Of a DNA stretch of 64,000 bases, positions 8,801 to 17,523 are shown piece after piece; the first letter of the stretch is position 1, and each line of letters begins with the position of its first letter. This stretch comes from VYFG01 sp965213885 (GTDB taxonomy: Bacteria; Pseudomonadota; Gammaproteobacteria; Arenicellales; Poriferihabitantaceae): positions 2,232,001 to 2,296,000 of the forward strand of contig OZ243919.1 of NCBI GenBank assembly GCA_965213885.1, in the 5' to 3' direction. The notes under the pieces are model-generated. The model was not told where the DNA came from. It saw only the letters and a list, made by a program, of their open reading frames with translations, and searched no databases. Made by a program: the position numbers and the translations under genes.

Positions 8801-9947
8801 TGTCCGATTAATTAGTTGAAATAAAATGCTCGTTTGTTGTCCAATAGCAAGACCGTCATTCGAGGAGTTTGCCATGGGGCGACCGGCAAGAGAAATTGTG
8901 CTGAGCGAAGAGGAGAGAAAGGAACTGCGACGTTGGCGCCGACAGAGCACCGGGAAGTCGGGGCTGTTCGTTCGGGCCGGCATCGTTCTGGACTGTGCGG
9001 CCGGATTCTCCGGTGAGGAGATTGCCGAACGTCATCGGATCAGCCGGCAGACGATTTCCAAGTGGCGTCGTCGATTTGCCGCTGAGCGTCTGGCCGGACT
9101 GAGCGATGCGCCTCGAAGCGGCCAGCCGCGACGTCACGGTGATGAAAAAGTGCAGGCGGTTTTGGATGCCACGCTGAACCGCAAGCCGAAGAAGGCTACT
9201 CACTGGAGTGTACGCAGCCTGTCGGAAGAGTTGGCCATGCCACGGGATTTCGTGCATCGCGTCTGGCGTGCCTTTGGTCTGAAGCCTCATCTGTCGCATC
9301 ACTTCAAGCTCTCCACCGACCCGCACTTTGTGGAAAAGGTACGCGATGTGGTGGGTCTCTACCTGGATCCGCCCGAAAAAGCGCTGGTTTTGTGTGTGGA
9401 TGAGAACAGTCAGATTCAGGCGCTGGACCGCACGCAACGGTCGTTGCCTTTGAACTACGGCATACCTGAGACGCGCACCCATGACGATCGGCGTTACGGC
9501 ACGACGACACTGTTCGCGGCGTTGGATGTCGCGACGGGCGAGGTCATCGGCAAGATCAAACGACGCCACCGCAGCATCGATTTCATCCGCTTCTTACGGC
9601 ATATCGATCGGGTCGTTCCCGACGATCTGGAGATCCACATGATCCTGGACAACTACGGGACTCACAAAACCGCGAAGGTCAAGCAGTGGCTTTTGCGCCA
9701 CCGGCGATTCCATTGCCACTTCACGCCGACTTACCGTTCGTGGATCAATCTGGTGGAGCGCTTCTTTGCCCATCTGACGGAGCACCAGTTGCGGCGTGGC
9801 TCTCACCGTTCGGTGGTCGCTTTGGAGAAGGCAATCCGTGATTACCTGAACATCAACAACGAGCAGCCCAAGCCTTTTCGCTGGACAAAATCCGCAGACG
9901 AGATCATCGAATCAGTGAATAGTGTTCTTACATTAATTAATCGGACA
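8801..9947 (+). mobile_element. IS630-family insertion sequence
   Basis: Perfect 14-base inverted repeats TGTCCGATTAATTA (8801-8814) and its complement (9934-9947) bracket one transposase gene. The left end sits about ten bases from the end of the IS5 remnant. IS630 elements normally duplicate a TA at the target; the left flank is TATAA but the right flank is GGACG, so the right edge seems to have lost its TA. The element separates the two remnants of an RND operon and touches the 3' end of the Calx-beta gene. Confidence 0.88.
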
Positions 9948-10007
9948 GGACGCCAGGGTCTGATCAATCGGGATCAAGAATCAATCCATCAAAGGTTAGG
10001 AGTGTAG
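8874..10007 (+). CDS. IS630-family transposase with read-through C-terminus
   Basis: DDE transposase of the Tc1/mariner superfamily. An N-terminal helix-turn-helix (EEIAERHRISRQTISKWRRRF) is followed by the catalytic centre, with Asp in LVLCVDENSQIQ, Asp in HMILDNYGTHK and Glu in INLVERFF. I choose the ATG at 8874 (MGRPAREIVLS, 377 residues); an ATG at 8826 in frame is possible. The frame does not stop inside the element: it passes the right inverted repeat at LINRTG and adds about 20 residues from flanking DNA before stopping at 10007. The catalytic core looks intact, so the protein could be active. Confidence 0.9.
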   Translation: MGRPAREIVLSEEERKELRRWRRQSTGKSGLFVRAGIVLDCAAGFSGEEIAERHRISRQTISKWRRRFAAERLAGLSDAPRSGQPRRHGDEKVQAVLDATLNRKPKKATHWSVRSLSEELAMPRDFVHRVWRAFGLKPHLSHHFKLSTDPHFVEKVRDVVGLYLDPPEKALVLCVDENSQIQALDRTQRSLPLNYGIPETRTHDDRRYGTTTLFAALDVATGEVIGKIKRRHRSIDFIRFLRHIDRVVPDDLEIHMILDNYGTHKTAKVKQWLLRHRRFHCHFTPTYRSWINLVERFFAHLTEHQLRRGSHRSVVALEKAIRDYLNINNEQPKPFRWTKSADEIIESVNSVLTLINRTGRQGLINRDQESIHQRLGV

Positions 10008-10443
10008 GCAAATAAAATCCGTACAAATACATGCCGCTTGCAGCTTCGTATTGAGGACTAGTCAGAACTAATTCCAGTGTCTCACCGCTGCCTTCGTCAA
10101 GGTCATCCTCGAATAAATTCATTTCGATCTTTGCGGTCGTTGCCGAGCCTGCCGGAAAAACGATCTTGCCTGTTTTCCCGGCAGGGACACTGTAGTCCGA
10201 TCCAATCTTCGCCGAACCGTCATTTACACTGTACGAATAACGGACTTTCTCCGGATAATTGTAACCGGTATTTGTCGTTGGCTTGGTGATCTCGAAGGTC
10301 ATGGTGTTGCCTTCGTATTCTTTTACATCATTGCCGTATGCTATGCCCCCGGGTGCGTAGACGACTACTGCCAGCGCCAGGAGTATGTAGTTCACTTCTG
10401 ATTTCAGCAGTCGTGCGACGTGATGGTCACCAGTTATCATCAT
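9964..10443 (-). CDS. Small secreted Calx-beta-like protein
   Basis: The 159-residue protein has an N-terminal hydrophobic signal segment (about residues 17-36, possible cut after GGIAYG) and one domain with the Calx-beta pattern: EGNTMTFEITKP, YSYSVNDGSAKIGSDYSVPAGK, IVFPAGSATTAKIEM, FEDDLDEGSGETLELVL. GGAGGTGG just upstream (about 10447-10455) is a strong ribosome site; the second of the two adjacent ATGs (10440) has the better spacing. The stop lies only 16 bases from the IS630 end and the last 20 residues do not look like the usual domain end, so the C-terminus may have been replaced by the insertion. Calx-beta domains usually bind calcium; no partner is evident. Confidence 0.65.
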   Translation of the reverse strand: MMITGDHHVARLLKSEVNYILLALAVVVYAPGGIAYGNDVKEYEGNTMTFEITKPTTNTGYNYPEKVRYSYSVNDGSAKIGSDYSVPAGKTGKIVFPAGSATTAKIEMNLFEDDLDEGSGETLELVLTSPQYEAASGMYLYGFYLPTLLTFDGLILDPD

Positions 10444-10518
10444 ACCACCTCCGTTCAGTTATTAATTTTCGCAATTGGCGAGGTCGCTCATCCTAAGCCT
10501 CAATCTCTCGCGTCATAA

Positions 10519-10797
10519 GTTTCCGTCGACGATTCCGGGGCTGCTGCAGAAGCATCTGCGGTAAAAATAACCGGCTTGTTAGCGGCGGTCAAGACCCCAA
10601 TCTTGATGCCGATCGTGACCGAAACCAGTCCGCAGGCCCAGGTGCTGGCCCCTCTCGTCGTTTCCGTTGCATTCGGATTGCTTTCCTCCACGCTGTTTGT
10701 CCTGTTCGTCTTTCCCTGGATTCTTGGCATTTGCTTCGATTTCAAGGATGTCGGAAAATGGCAGGCCGCATTCAAAATCAGGTCGGCTGCAGCCTGA
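10519..10797 (+). pseudogene. C-terminal remnant of RND efflux pump
   Basis: The open frame reads ITGLLAAVKTPILMPIVTETSPQAQ and then APLVVSVAFGLLSSTLFVLFVFPWILGI. This is the last two membrane helices of an AcrB/MexB-type or related RND transporter, where ETSPQAQ and VAFGLLSSTL are strongly conserved. No start codon with a ribosome site is present and about 900 upstream residues are missing. With the adaptor remnant at 8065-8328 on the same strand, it marks the two ends of a former adaptor-pump operon whose middle was lost when IS elements arrived. Confidence 0.75.
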
Positions 10798-10929
10798 TCA
10801 CATGTGCAGGGGCCGGAAGTCAGCACGAAATAACCCGATGAAATACAGCAATCGCTTACAGATCCGGATCATCATTCGTGCGATTGACCACGAGGCAGTA
10901 GATTCCGGTTGTGCAAACCCTGGTGACAC

Positions 10930-11553
10930 ATGGTAACCATGAAGATCGGTGCCCTTATTTTTCCCGGCTTTGAACTGCTGGACCTGTGCGGACCGTTGGA
11001 AATGTTCGGGATGTACCCGGAGCATTTCGACATCCGGCTGGTTGCGGAGACCGGCAGCCCCGTCACGAGCAGCCAGAAACCGGTCTCGTTGCCGGATCAC
11101 ACCCTTGCCGACGGGGAACAATTCGACCTGCTGCTGGTGCCCGGGGGAAAAGGGACCCGGCAGGCGGTGCACCAGCCGGTAGTCATGCAATGGTTGCGGC
11201 AACAGTCCGAGAGTGCCCGGCTGATCACCTCGGTGTGCACCGGTTCCGCCCTCCTCGCCCAGGCCGGCATCCTGGATGGCCGCAGAGCCACCACCAACAA
11301 GAACGCCTTCGGCTGGGTGTCCGGTTTCGGTGCCAAAGTGCAGTGGGTCAGACAGGCAAGATGGGTGCAGGACGGCAACGTCTACACCTCATCCGGCGTC
11401 TCTGCGGGTACGGACATGGCCCTGGCGGTGATCGCCGATGTTCTCGGTTTGGACCAGGCGCGGCAGGCCGCGGACTGGGCCGAATACTTCTGGAACGAGG
11501 ACCCGGAAAACGATCCCTTCGCCGTGAAGGCGGGACTGGTGCCGGATCGGTGA
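10930..11553 (+). CDS. DJ-1/PfpI family protein
   Basis: The 207-residue protein carries the class I glutamine-amidotransferase-like fold of the DJ-1/PfpI superfamily. An N-terminal GALIFPGFELLDLCGPLEMF strand-helix includes the conserved Glu, LLLVPGGKGTR forms the centre, and the nucleophile elbow ITSVCTGSALLAQAGIL contains the Cys. This subgroup resembles isonitrile hydratase and the N-terminal domain of GlxA regulators, but no AraC helix-turn-helix follows, so it is the stand-alone enzyme type. Starts at 10930 or 10939 (MKIGAL) are both possible and neither has a strong ribosome site. Substrate unknown. Confidence 0.88.
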   Translation: MVTMKIGALIFPGFELLDLCGPLEMFGMYPEHFDIRLVAETGSPVTSSQKPVSLPDHTLADGEQFDLLLVPGGKGTRQAVHQPVVMQWLRQQSESARLITSVCTGSALLAQAGILDGRRATTNKNAFGWVSGFGAKVQWVRQARWVQDGNVYTSSGVSAGTDMALAVIADVLGLDQARQAADWAEYFWNEDPENDPFAVKAGLVPDR

Positions 11554-11802
11554 TCCAGCATTTCCCGTCACCTTGCCAGACGCAAGCGATCGATCGTCAC
11601 GGCTCCTCCGGGTAGCGGCATATACAGGCGTTCCGATTTCCTCCCGGACTTGGCAGCGCGTTCCGGGCGTGTGACGGCAACCGGGGAAGCGGACAGGGGC
11701 GGTGATAGATGCCTGCGGACGGGTCCATCCATTCTTCCCTGGAATCCTCATGTTTCCAGACAACCCCATCCGGGTTGCCGCCATGCCCGGGATGTGCCCG
11801 CA

Positions 11803-12750
11803 TCAGGATGACAGGGCAAATGAGACCAGGGCCAGGATGGCGATCATTCCGACCAGGCTGCGCACATACAGCCTGAGCGCATTGCCGAGTTCCGTTGTTC
11901 CGGGATCCGCAAGGCCCGGATTCAGCCACGGCTCGTCGACCACCCGGTCCGCGTATGTCCGGGGTCCGGAGAGCCGGACACCGAGCGCACCCGCCATGGC
12001 CGCCTCGGGCCAGCCGGCATTGGGGGAACGGTGGTGTCGCGAATCCCGCATCATGCAGCGCAGGGACTGCCGGAGCCTGACCGAGAATAACGCGAACAGC
12101 AATCCCGTCAGCCGTGCAGGAATGAAGTTCACCGCATCATCAAGCCGGGCAGAGGCCCAGCCGAACGCCGCATGGCGTTCCGTACGGTGTCCGACCATCG
12201 AGTCCAGGGTATTGATCGTCTTGTAGGCGACGATGCCCGGCAACCCGAGAACCGCCCCCCAGAACACGGGGGCGATGACGCCGTCCGAGGTGTTCTCCGC
12301 CAGGCTTTCCAGCGCGGCGCGGCCGACGCCGGCCCCGTCAAGATGTGAAGTTTCACGCCCGACGATCCGGGACACCGCCCACCTCGCCTCACCAAGATTG
12401 CCCTGCAGGAGGGGAAGAAGCACCACGTTGACATGTTCGTACAGGGATCTTGCCGCGATCAGGGGCCAACTGAGACAGGCACCGATCATCAGACCCGCGA
12501 TGCCTTCGGGCAGGGCCCGCTGGACCAGGACCGCGGGACAGACGGTGACGGACGCCACAAGCAACACCGCCAGGATTCCGGTTGCCCTGCGAACGGATTC
12601 GACATGCCGTGGGACATTCAGCCACGAATCCAGCAACCCGATCAGGCGGCCAAGCCATGAAACCGGATGGCCGATCCGCGTATAGAACCCCCGTGGCCAG
12701 CCGAGCGCAGCGTCCATGAGGACCGCCGCCAGCATCATGGAGCAATACAC
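11803..12750 (-). CDS. cbiB: Adenosylcobinamide-phosphate synthase CbiB
   Basis: Membrane enzyme that joins aminopropanol phosphate to adenosylcobyrate in late cobalamin assembly. The family pattern is clear: HPVSWLGRLIGLLD near the N-terminus, ESLAENTSDGVIAPVFW at about residue 145, AYKTINTLDSMVGH, FGWASARLDDAVNFIPARL, and the SPNAGWPEAAMAGALGVRLSG segment near residue 240. Several hydrophobic segments fit a membrane protein. The start may be the Met at residue 5 or 6 (MMLAAVLMDAAL) rather than the first Met. No other cobalamin gene and no B12 riboswitch is visible nearby, so it is an orphan of that pathway in this window. Confidence 0.93.
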   Translation of the reverse strand: MYCSMMLAAVLMDAALGWPRGFYTRIGHPVSWLGRLIGLLDSWLNVPRHVESVRRATGILAVLLVASVTVCPAVLVQRALPEGIAGLMIGACLSWPLIAARSLYEHVNVVLLPLLQGNLGEARWAVSRIVGRETSHLDGAGVGRAALESLAENTSDGVIAPVFWGAVLGLPGIVAYKTINTLDSMVGHRTERHAAFGWASARLDDAVNFIPARLTGLLFALFSVRLRQSLRCMMRDSRHHRSPNAGWPEAAMAGALGVRLSGPRTYADRVVDEPWLNPGLADPGTTELGNALRLYVRSLVGMIAILALVSFALSS

Positions 12751-12938
12751 GGCCGGTTCAGAACCTGCCGGGACGCCGGGGGATATCGATCCGGCCGGCT
12801 CTTCCCGGGATAACGGAGATGCCTGGCCTCATGCCGGCAATGTCGACGGCATGTCCTCGCCGATACGTTCCACAAGCGGATCCGGACAATCTCCGGCGGC
12901 TGGTGCCGGCGGGACGGGCGCTGCGCCCATACGGGTCG

Positions 12939-14318
12939 TCAGCCGTTGACCGCCATTCGGGTCGCCGTACCGGCGCGGCCGTTCTTCAACAGCCCCGCCA
13001 CCAGAAACGCCAGTTCCACCGACTGCTCCGCATTCAACCGCGGGTCGCAGTGGGTATGGTAACGGTCGGAAAGATTGTCCTCCGAGATATCCCGCGCACC
13101 GCCAGTGCATTCGGTGACATTCTTGCCGGTCATTTCGACATGGATTCCGCCGGGGTGGACGCCTTCCGCCTTGGTCACATCGAAGAACCGCTGCACCTCC
13201 GCCAGTATCCGCTGGAACGGACGGGTCTTGTACCCGTTGGCCGTGATCGTGTTGCCGTGCATCGGATCACAGGACCAGACCACCTTGCGGCCCTCTCTCT
13301 CCACGGCGCGGATCAGCCGCGGCAGGGACTGTTCCACCCTGTCATGGCCGAAGCGTGCGATCAAGGTCAGCCGTCCGGGCATATTGTCCGGGTTGAGTAC
13401 ATCGATCAGGGACAGGAGCTCTTCCGGTTCCAGCGACGGCCCGCACTTGATCCCGATGGGATTTCGCACGCCCCGGCAGAACTCCACATGGGCATGATCC
13501 AGCTGCCTGGTGCGGTCCCCGATCCAGATCATGTGCCCCGAAGTGGCATACCATTCACCGGTGGTGGAATCGGTCCGGGTGAGCGCTTCCTCGTAACCGA
13601 GAAGCAGGGCTTCGTGACTGGTGTAGAAACTGGTTTCCCGGATTCGCGGGTTGTTTTCCGCGTTGATGCCGATGGCGGACATGAAGGCCATGGACTCCGA
13701 TATACGATCCGCGAGTTCCCGGTACCGGTCCGCCTGGGGATTGCCCGCAACGAATTCCAACATCCACTCATGCACGTTCTCCAGGTTGGAAAACCCCCCC
13801 TGGGCAAAGGCACGCAACAGGTTCAGCGTGGCAGCAGACTGCCGGTATGCCATCTTCAGCCGCTCCGGATCCGCAACCCTTGCCGCCTCGTCGAATTCGA
13901 TTCCGTTGATGATGTCCCCGCGGTAGGAAGGCAGGCTGACGCCGTCCCGCGTCTCGAAGTCCGAGGACCTCGGCTTGGCAAACTGGCCCGCGATGCGTCC
14001 GACCTTGACCACCGGCTTCGATGCGCCGCATGTGAGCACGATAGACATCTGGAGAAATACGCGGAAAAAATCCCGGATATTGTCCGCGCCATGCTCGCTG
14101 AAGCTCTCCGCACAGTCGCCCCCCTGGAGCAGAAAGGCACGGCCTTCGCACACCTCGCCCAGGGATTTCCGGAGGGCACGGGCCTCGCCCGCGAACACCA
14201 GGGGCGGCCACGTGGCGATATGTTCCTCGACGAACCGGAGAGTTTCCCGGTCCGGGTAGCTTGGCGCCTGGCATATGGGCTGGTCACGCCAGGTGGATGG
14301 CGTCCATTGTCGGGTCAT
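12939..14318 (-). CDS. Class II 3-deoxy-7-phosphoheptulonate (DAHP) synthase
   Basis: First enzyme of the shikimate pathway, condensing phosphoenolpyruvate with erythrose 4-phosphate. The 459 residues are typical of the class II (plant/Mycobacterium) type. Visible motifs are LLQGGDCAESF, with the metal-binding Cys, at about residue 65; KVGRIAGQFAKPRS at about 105; YRGDIING; TSFYTSHEALLLGYE; GIKCGP; and WSCDPMHGNT plus GGIHVEMTGKNVTEC for the C-terminal metal and substrate ligands. It stands alone with cbiB downstream on the same strand, 188 bases away. Such enzymes may serve aromatic amino acid or secondary aromatic routes; nothing nearby decides this. Confidence 0.95.
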   Translation of the reverse strand: MTRQWTPSTWRDQPICQAPSYPDRETLRFVEEHIATWPPLVFAGEARALRKSLGEVCEGRAFLLQGGDCAESFSEHGADNIRDFFRVFLQMSIVLTCGASKPVVKVGRIAGQFAKPRSSDFETRDGVSLPSYRGDIINGIEFDEAARVADPERLKMAYRQSAATLNLLRAFAQGGFSNLENVHEWMLEFVAGNPQADRYRELADRISESMAFMSAIGINAENNPRIRETSFYTSHEALLLGYEEALTRTDSTTGEWYATSGHMIWIGDRTRQLDHAHVEFCRGVRNPIGIKCGPSLEPEELLSLIDVLNPDNMPGRLTLIARFGHDRVEQSLPRLIRAVEREGRKVVWSCDPMHGNTITANGYKTRPFQRILAEVQRFFDVTKAEGVHPGGIHVEMTGKNVTECTGGARDISEDNLSDRYHTHCDPRLNAEQSVELAFLVAGLLKNGRAGTATRMAVNG

Positions 14319-14435
14319 GGCGAAATCCGGCGTTCGGATAGCGGTAGCGGCCGCCTATTTTAACGTGATTTCAGGTATTCGGCTGACACAATCCCAAATG
14401 TGGACTGCACCGGGAAACCGGCCCGACTTTGCCGA

Positions 14436-15566
14436 TCAGGGCCTGATCCGGGTTCCCGGAATCTGCTTGGGGAAAAAATCCTCGCAGCCGCCCTCCCTGT
14501 GGACGTCGCCGGTGGCACAGTGCAGGCCGCCGCCGAACGGATACGCGTCACGGAACGGCACCGGAATCACGTTCATCCCCAGACGATCCATCTGTTCCAT
14601 CTGATGAACCTCGCTGGCCTCGACGATCACGGTCCCGTGATCCAGCACCAGGCAATTCATGGACAGCCAGACACTGGAGTAACACAGCGGTGGCGGGGTG
14701 TCATGGGCTGGCCGGGCGGCGTCCACGATCTCCCAGTCATTGGCCTCGAAAATCTTCCGTTGCGGCTCCGGCAGGCGGCGGTTGGGATTGTTGATGATGA
14801 GACCCGGCCGCAGCGGCACGAAGGTGGCATCGATATGGATCGGATAGGGGTCGCCGGGAAAATTCACGGCGTGGACGCGATGGTCGGAAAAATGTCGCTG
14901 CAGCCATTCCATGGCCCGGCGGTTGGTGGTGAGTCCATGCTGGCAGAACAGGTCCTTTCCGAGGCGCATGACGTCGGCCGCGTCGAACAGCGGTTCGGTC
15001 TCCGTGGTCACGAAATCCAGTGCCGCGGTGCGTTCCAGCCGTTCATCGATGGTGATGTCGTCAAAATAGCCCGCCTTGTAGGAGCGGTCATCCAGGCGGG
15101 GGCGGGGGGCCTGCTCCCAGCGGAAGTTGGGATCCTCATCGAAATACCGCTGCATCAGGTCGTGATAGGCGAGGTACTCGAAGTAGCGGCAGCGAAAGGA
15201 CATGGCCGCGGATAGAATCTCGCTCCCCACCGTGAGCAGAACATCCCGGGGCGGCATGCAGCCGAACTGGCTCGCGGCCATGAAATCCGGCGTGGCCACG
15301 GCCTGATTCCACTGGATCGGAGTTGGCCGGTCCACCCGGATACCCCTTTCCTCCAGCACCTTGACGAGATTGTCCAACTGGACGTTGGCCTTCTCCACGG
15401 TCTCCAGGGGCCGCGGACCCCACATGCCGTGCATGTCGCTGTCCTCGGGCACCTTGGCCTCGGTAGCCGGCTCGCTGGGAGGGATGCAGGTATGGTCGGC
15501 CCGGCCGACGATGACATGCTTCAGCGGATCGAACTCGTTCCAGGAATTGACAACGGTACTGGCCAT
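14436..15566 (-). CDS. Glycine amidinotransferase-like enzyme
   Basis: The 376-residue protein of the amidinotransferase family transfers the amidino group of arginine to an amine acceptor. The catalytic triad can be read: Asp in DAADVMRLGKDLF, His in PIHIDATFVPL and the nucleophile Cys in GGGLHCATGD near the C-terminus. The DPLKHVIVGRAD start is typical of the arginine:glycine and inosamine-phosphate amidinotransferases. I set the start at the ATG at 15566 (MASTVVNSW), where homology begins; the frame is open 59 codons further up without family-like sequence. The acceptor is unknown; glycine is the default guess. A ureohydrolase of the agmatinase family lies 2.9 kb away. Confidence 0.88.
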   Translation of the reverse strand: MASTVVNSWNEFDPLKHVIVGRADHTCIPPSEPATEAKVPEDSDMHGMWGPRPLETVEKANVQLDNLVKVLEERGIRVDRPTPIQWNQAVATPDFMAASQFGCMPPRDVLLTVGSEILSAAMSFRCRYFEYLAYHDLMQRYFDEDPNFRWEQAPRPRLDDRSYKAGYFDDITIDERLERTAALDFVTTETEPLFDAADVMRLGKDLFCQHGLTTNRRAMEWLQRHFSDHRVHAVNFPGDPYPIHIDATFVPLRPGLIINNPNRRLPEPQRKIFEANDWEIVDAARPAHDTPPPLCYSSVWLSMNCLVLDHGTVIVEASEVHQMEQMDRLGMNVIPVPFRDAYPFGGGLHCATGDVHREGGCEDFFPKQIPGTRIRP

Positions 15567-15743
15567 GGCGGGACGGTAACCCTGATCGGAAAAAAACCGC
15601 GCTAATATAGTCGAAGTCGGTGGCACATTACAGCAAGATCGTCCCTGCCGCCGCCCCGCCGAATCGCCAATCCATGATACCGGGACCGGTTTCGCGGGGC
15701 ATACGGCAACCGGACGCGCCCGGGTCGGAGCCGCGATCGGCAA

Positions 15744-16943
15744 TCAGCGATCGGGGACCATGCTGCCGGGCCTCCTCCTGGAAATCCACCCGGCAATGGC
15801 CAGACTGGCCAGAGTCAGCACGAGAATGAGGCCAACCAGTACTTCGGCCCTCGGCTGGGCTTCCATGAGATGCCCGGTGACTGCGGTGACAGCCGCCCCC
15901 ATCATCACAACGACCGCACCGGACAGGCCCGACGCGCTCGCTGACAGTTCCTTGCGCATGAACATGACCAGGGAACTTGCGCCCGGCATCGTCAGGCCGT
16001 TTCCAAGACCCACGAAGACGATGCCGCAAAACAGGCTCCATGGGGTCACCCATCCCGCCAACAGCACCGCAAGGCATCCAAGAAGCCCCAGGTTCGCCAA
16101 GATACGGCCGAACACAATCATCGTGTCCAGCTCACGGGCAGCGGAATACCTGGCGGACAGGAAGCTGCCAAGCAGGAAGCCCACGGTGATCGTCGCCATC
16201 CCAAGACCAATCTGCGACTCCGGCATCCCAAGCTGCCTATTGGCGACGAGAGGGATGCCGCTGATGAAGGCATAGAACCCGCCAACCGAGAAGGCCATGA
16301 TGAGCGTGTATGCCCAGAAATGCAGGTTGGCCAACAGCTCGAAGTAGGATCGTACAAAAGCTGCACCGCTTTCGGCGCCTCCACCTGCCGTTTCAGGGAG
16401 TTGCACCCAAACCAGCACCCACAGACCGACCCCGACACCGGTGTATACCCAGAAATTGACCCGCCACCCTGCTATTTCGCCCAGAAATCCGCCAAGAGAC
16501 GGACCGACAATCGGGGCGAGACTCATCGCCATGGCCATGTAGCCGAGTATGCTCGCTGCCTGCTTCGGTCCGGCGATGTCGCTTACAATGGCGCGGGACA
16601 AGGCCGCGCCCGTGATCACCCCGCCCTGCAGGACACGGAAGAAGAGAAACGATTCGAAACTGTCGGCCAATGCACAGCCGACCGACGCGGCAACGAACAG
16701 CACCAGGCTCGCAAGAAGGACCGGCCGGCGGCCATATTTGTCTGCAACAGGCCCCGCGAGAATCTGAATTACCGCCGTAAAGGCCAGGTAGCCTGACACC
16801 GCCAGGGACATCGTGTCATACCCCACCCGGAATTCACCGGCCATGACTCCCAGCGACGGCAGAAACATATTCAGCGACAGCAAGGGAACCGATATCAGCA
16901 GTATCAGCGTCAGTATCGGTATTGAGTCGGTTGCCCGTGCCAT
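15744..16943 (-). CDS. Bcr/CflA-type MFS drug or metabolite exporter
   Basis: Twelve-helix major facilitator of the DHA1 Bcr/CflA group, 399 residues from the ATG at 16943 (MARATDSIPIL). The early LSLNMFLPSL motif in helix 1, GPVADKYGRRPVLLASL between helices 2 and 3, and RAIVSDI in helix 4 with GPSLGGFLGE after it are diagnostic. Relatives export bicyclomycin, chloramphenicol, sulfonamides or peptides. It lies 177 bases upstream of the amidinotransferase on the same strand, so the two could be transcribed together, with export of a guanidino product as a speculative link. Confidence 0.92.
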   Translation of the reverse strand: MARATDSIPILTLILLISVPLLSLNMFLPSLGVMAGEFRVGYDTMSLAVSGYLAFTAVIQILAGPVADKYGRRPVLLASLVLFVAASVGCALADSFESFLFFRVLQGGVITGAALSRAIVSDIAGPKQAASILGYMAMAMSLAPIVGPSLGGFLGEIAGWRVNFWVYTGVGVGLWVLVWVQLPETAGGGAESGAAFVRSYFELLANLHFWAYTLIMAFSVGGFYAFISGIPLVANRQLGMPESQIGLGMATITVGFLLGSFLSARYSAARELDTMIVFGRILANLGLLGCLAVLLAGWVTPWSLFCGIVFVGLGNGLTMPGASSLVMFMRKELSASASGLSGAVVVMMGAAVTAVTGHLMEAQPRAEVLVGLILVLTLASLAIAGWISRRRPGSMVPDR

Positions 16944-17109
16944 GAAATTTCTCTGAAATGCGAAGCGACCCAACCGAACCGGCGGTCGCCGCAGGCGCTT
17001 TCAGTCCGGTAATTTCCCATCCACCCGTGCACGCAGGTCGATACCGGGGTGCTCCAGTGTTCTCCCGGTGGCGTCCTTCGACCTGAGAACCCCCGCCGCG
17101 CCGGTCCGG

Positions 17110-17523
17110 TCAGCCAATGCACATGCCCATGTTCAGCCGCTCTTCGACCATGAAACCGATCGACTTGTAGAAAACCCGTACACCCTCGTTGGCTGGGCGA
17201 ATCTGGAGATTGACCTTCGTGCAACCCGCGGCTCGCAAGGCCCGGACGGCATGATCCACGAGGGATCCGGCGATGCCCCGCCGGCGGTATTCCGGTGCGA
17301 CCGCCACCTTGTACAGCCATCCGCGGTGGCCGTCGTATCCCGCCATCGCCGTGCCGATGATCAAGCTGCCGTTCTTCGCGACAATCAGCATTCCATCCCC
17401 CGTGGAGAGCTTGGCGTCGAACACCGCCGCAGGAGCGTTGTGAGGCGGGTCGTCCGGGAAAACCCTGTTCCACAATGCGACAACGCCCGGGCGGTCGGCA
17501 ACAGTGGCCGGTCGAATCTGCAA
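17110..17523 (-). CDS. GNAT family N-acetyltransferase (YpeA-like)
   Basis: The 137 residues cover one complete GNAT fold: MQIRPATVADRPGVVALW at the start, VAVAPEYRRRGIAGSLVDHA with the acetyl-CoA pyrophosphate loop (R/Q-x-x-G-x-A type) at about residues 73-92, and NEGVRVFYKSIGFMVEERLNMG at the end. The length and ending match the YpeA subgroup. It reads in the same direction as the exporter, 166 bases upstream of it. Substrate unknown. Confidence 0.88.
   Translation of the reverse strand: MQIRPATVADRPGVVALWNRVFPDDPPHNAPAAVFDAKLSTGDGMLIVAKNGSLIIGTAMAGYDGHRGWLYKVAVAPEYRRRGIAGSLVDHAVRALRAAGCTKVNLQIRPANEGVRVFYKSIGFMVEERLNMGMCIG

Noticed and set aside
10500..10826. 108-codon minus-strand frame over the RND tail
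   Set aside because: No motif or ribosome site; the plus-strand reading gives the conserved RND C-terminus.
11554..11802. Possible B12 riboswitch near cbiB
   Set aside because: The region is downstream, not upstream, of cbiB, and no B12-box sequence is visible on either side of the gene.
12819..14363. 514-codon open frame on the plus strand opposite DAHP synthase
   Set aside because: It mirrors a well-conserved gene on the minus strand, shows no family motif and arises from GC-rich codon structure.
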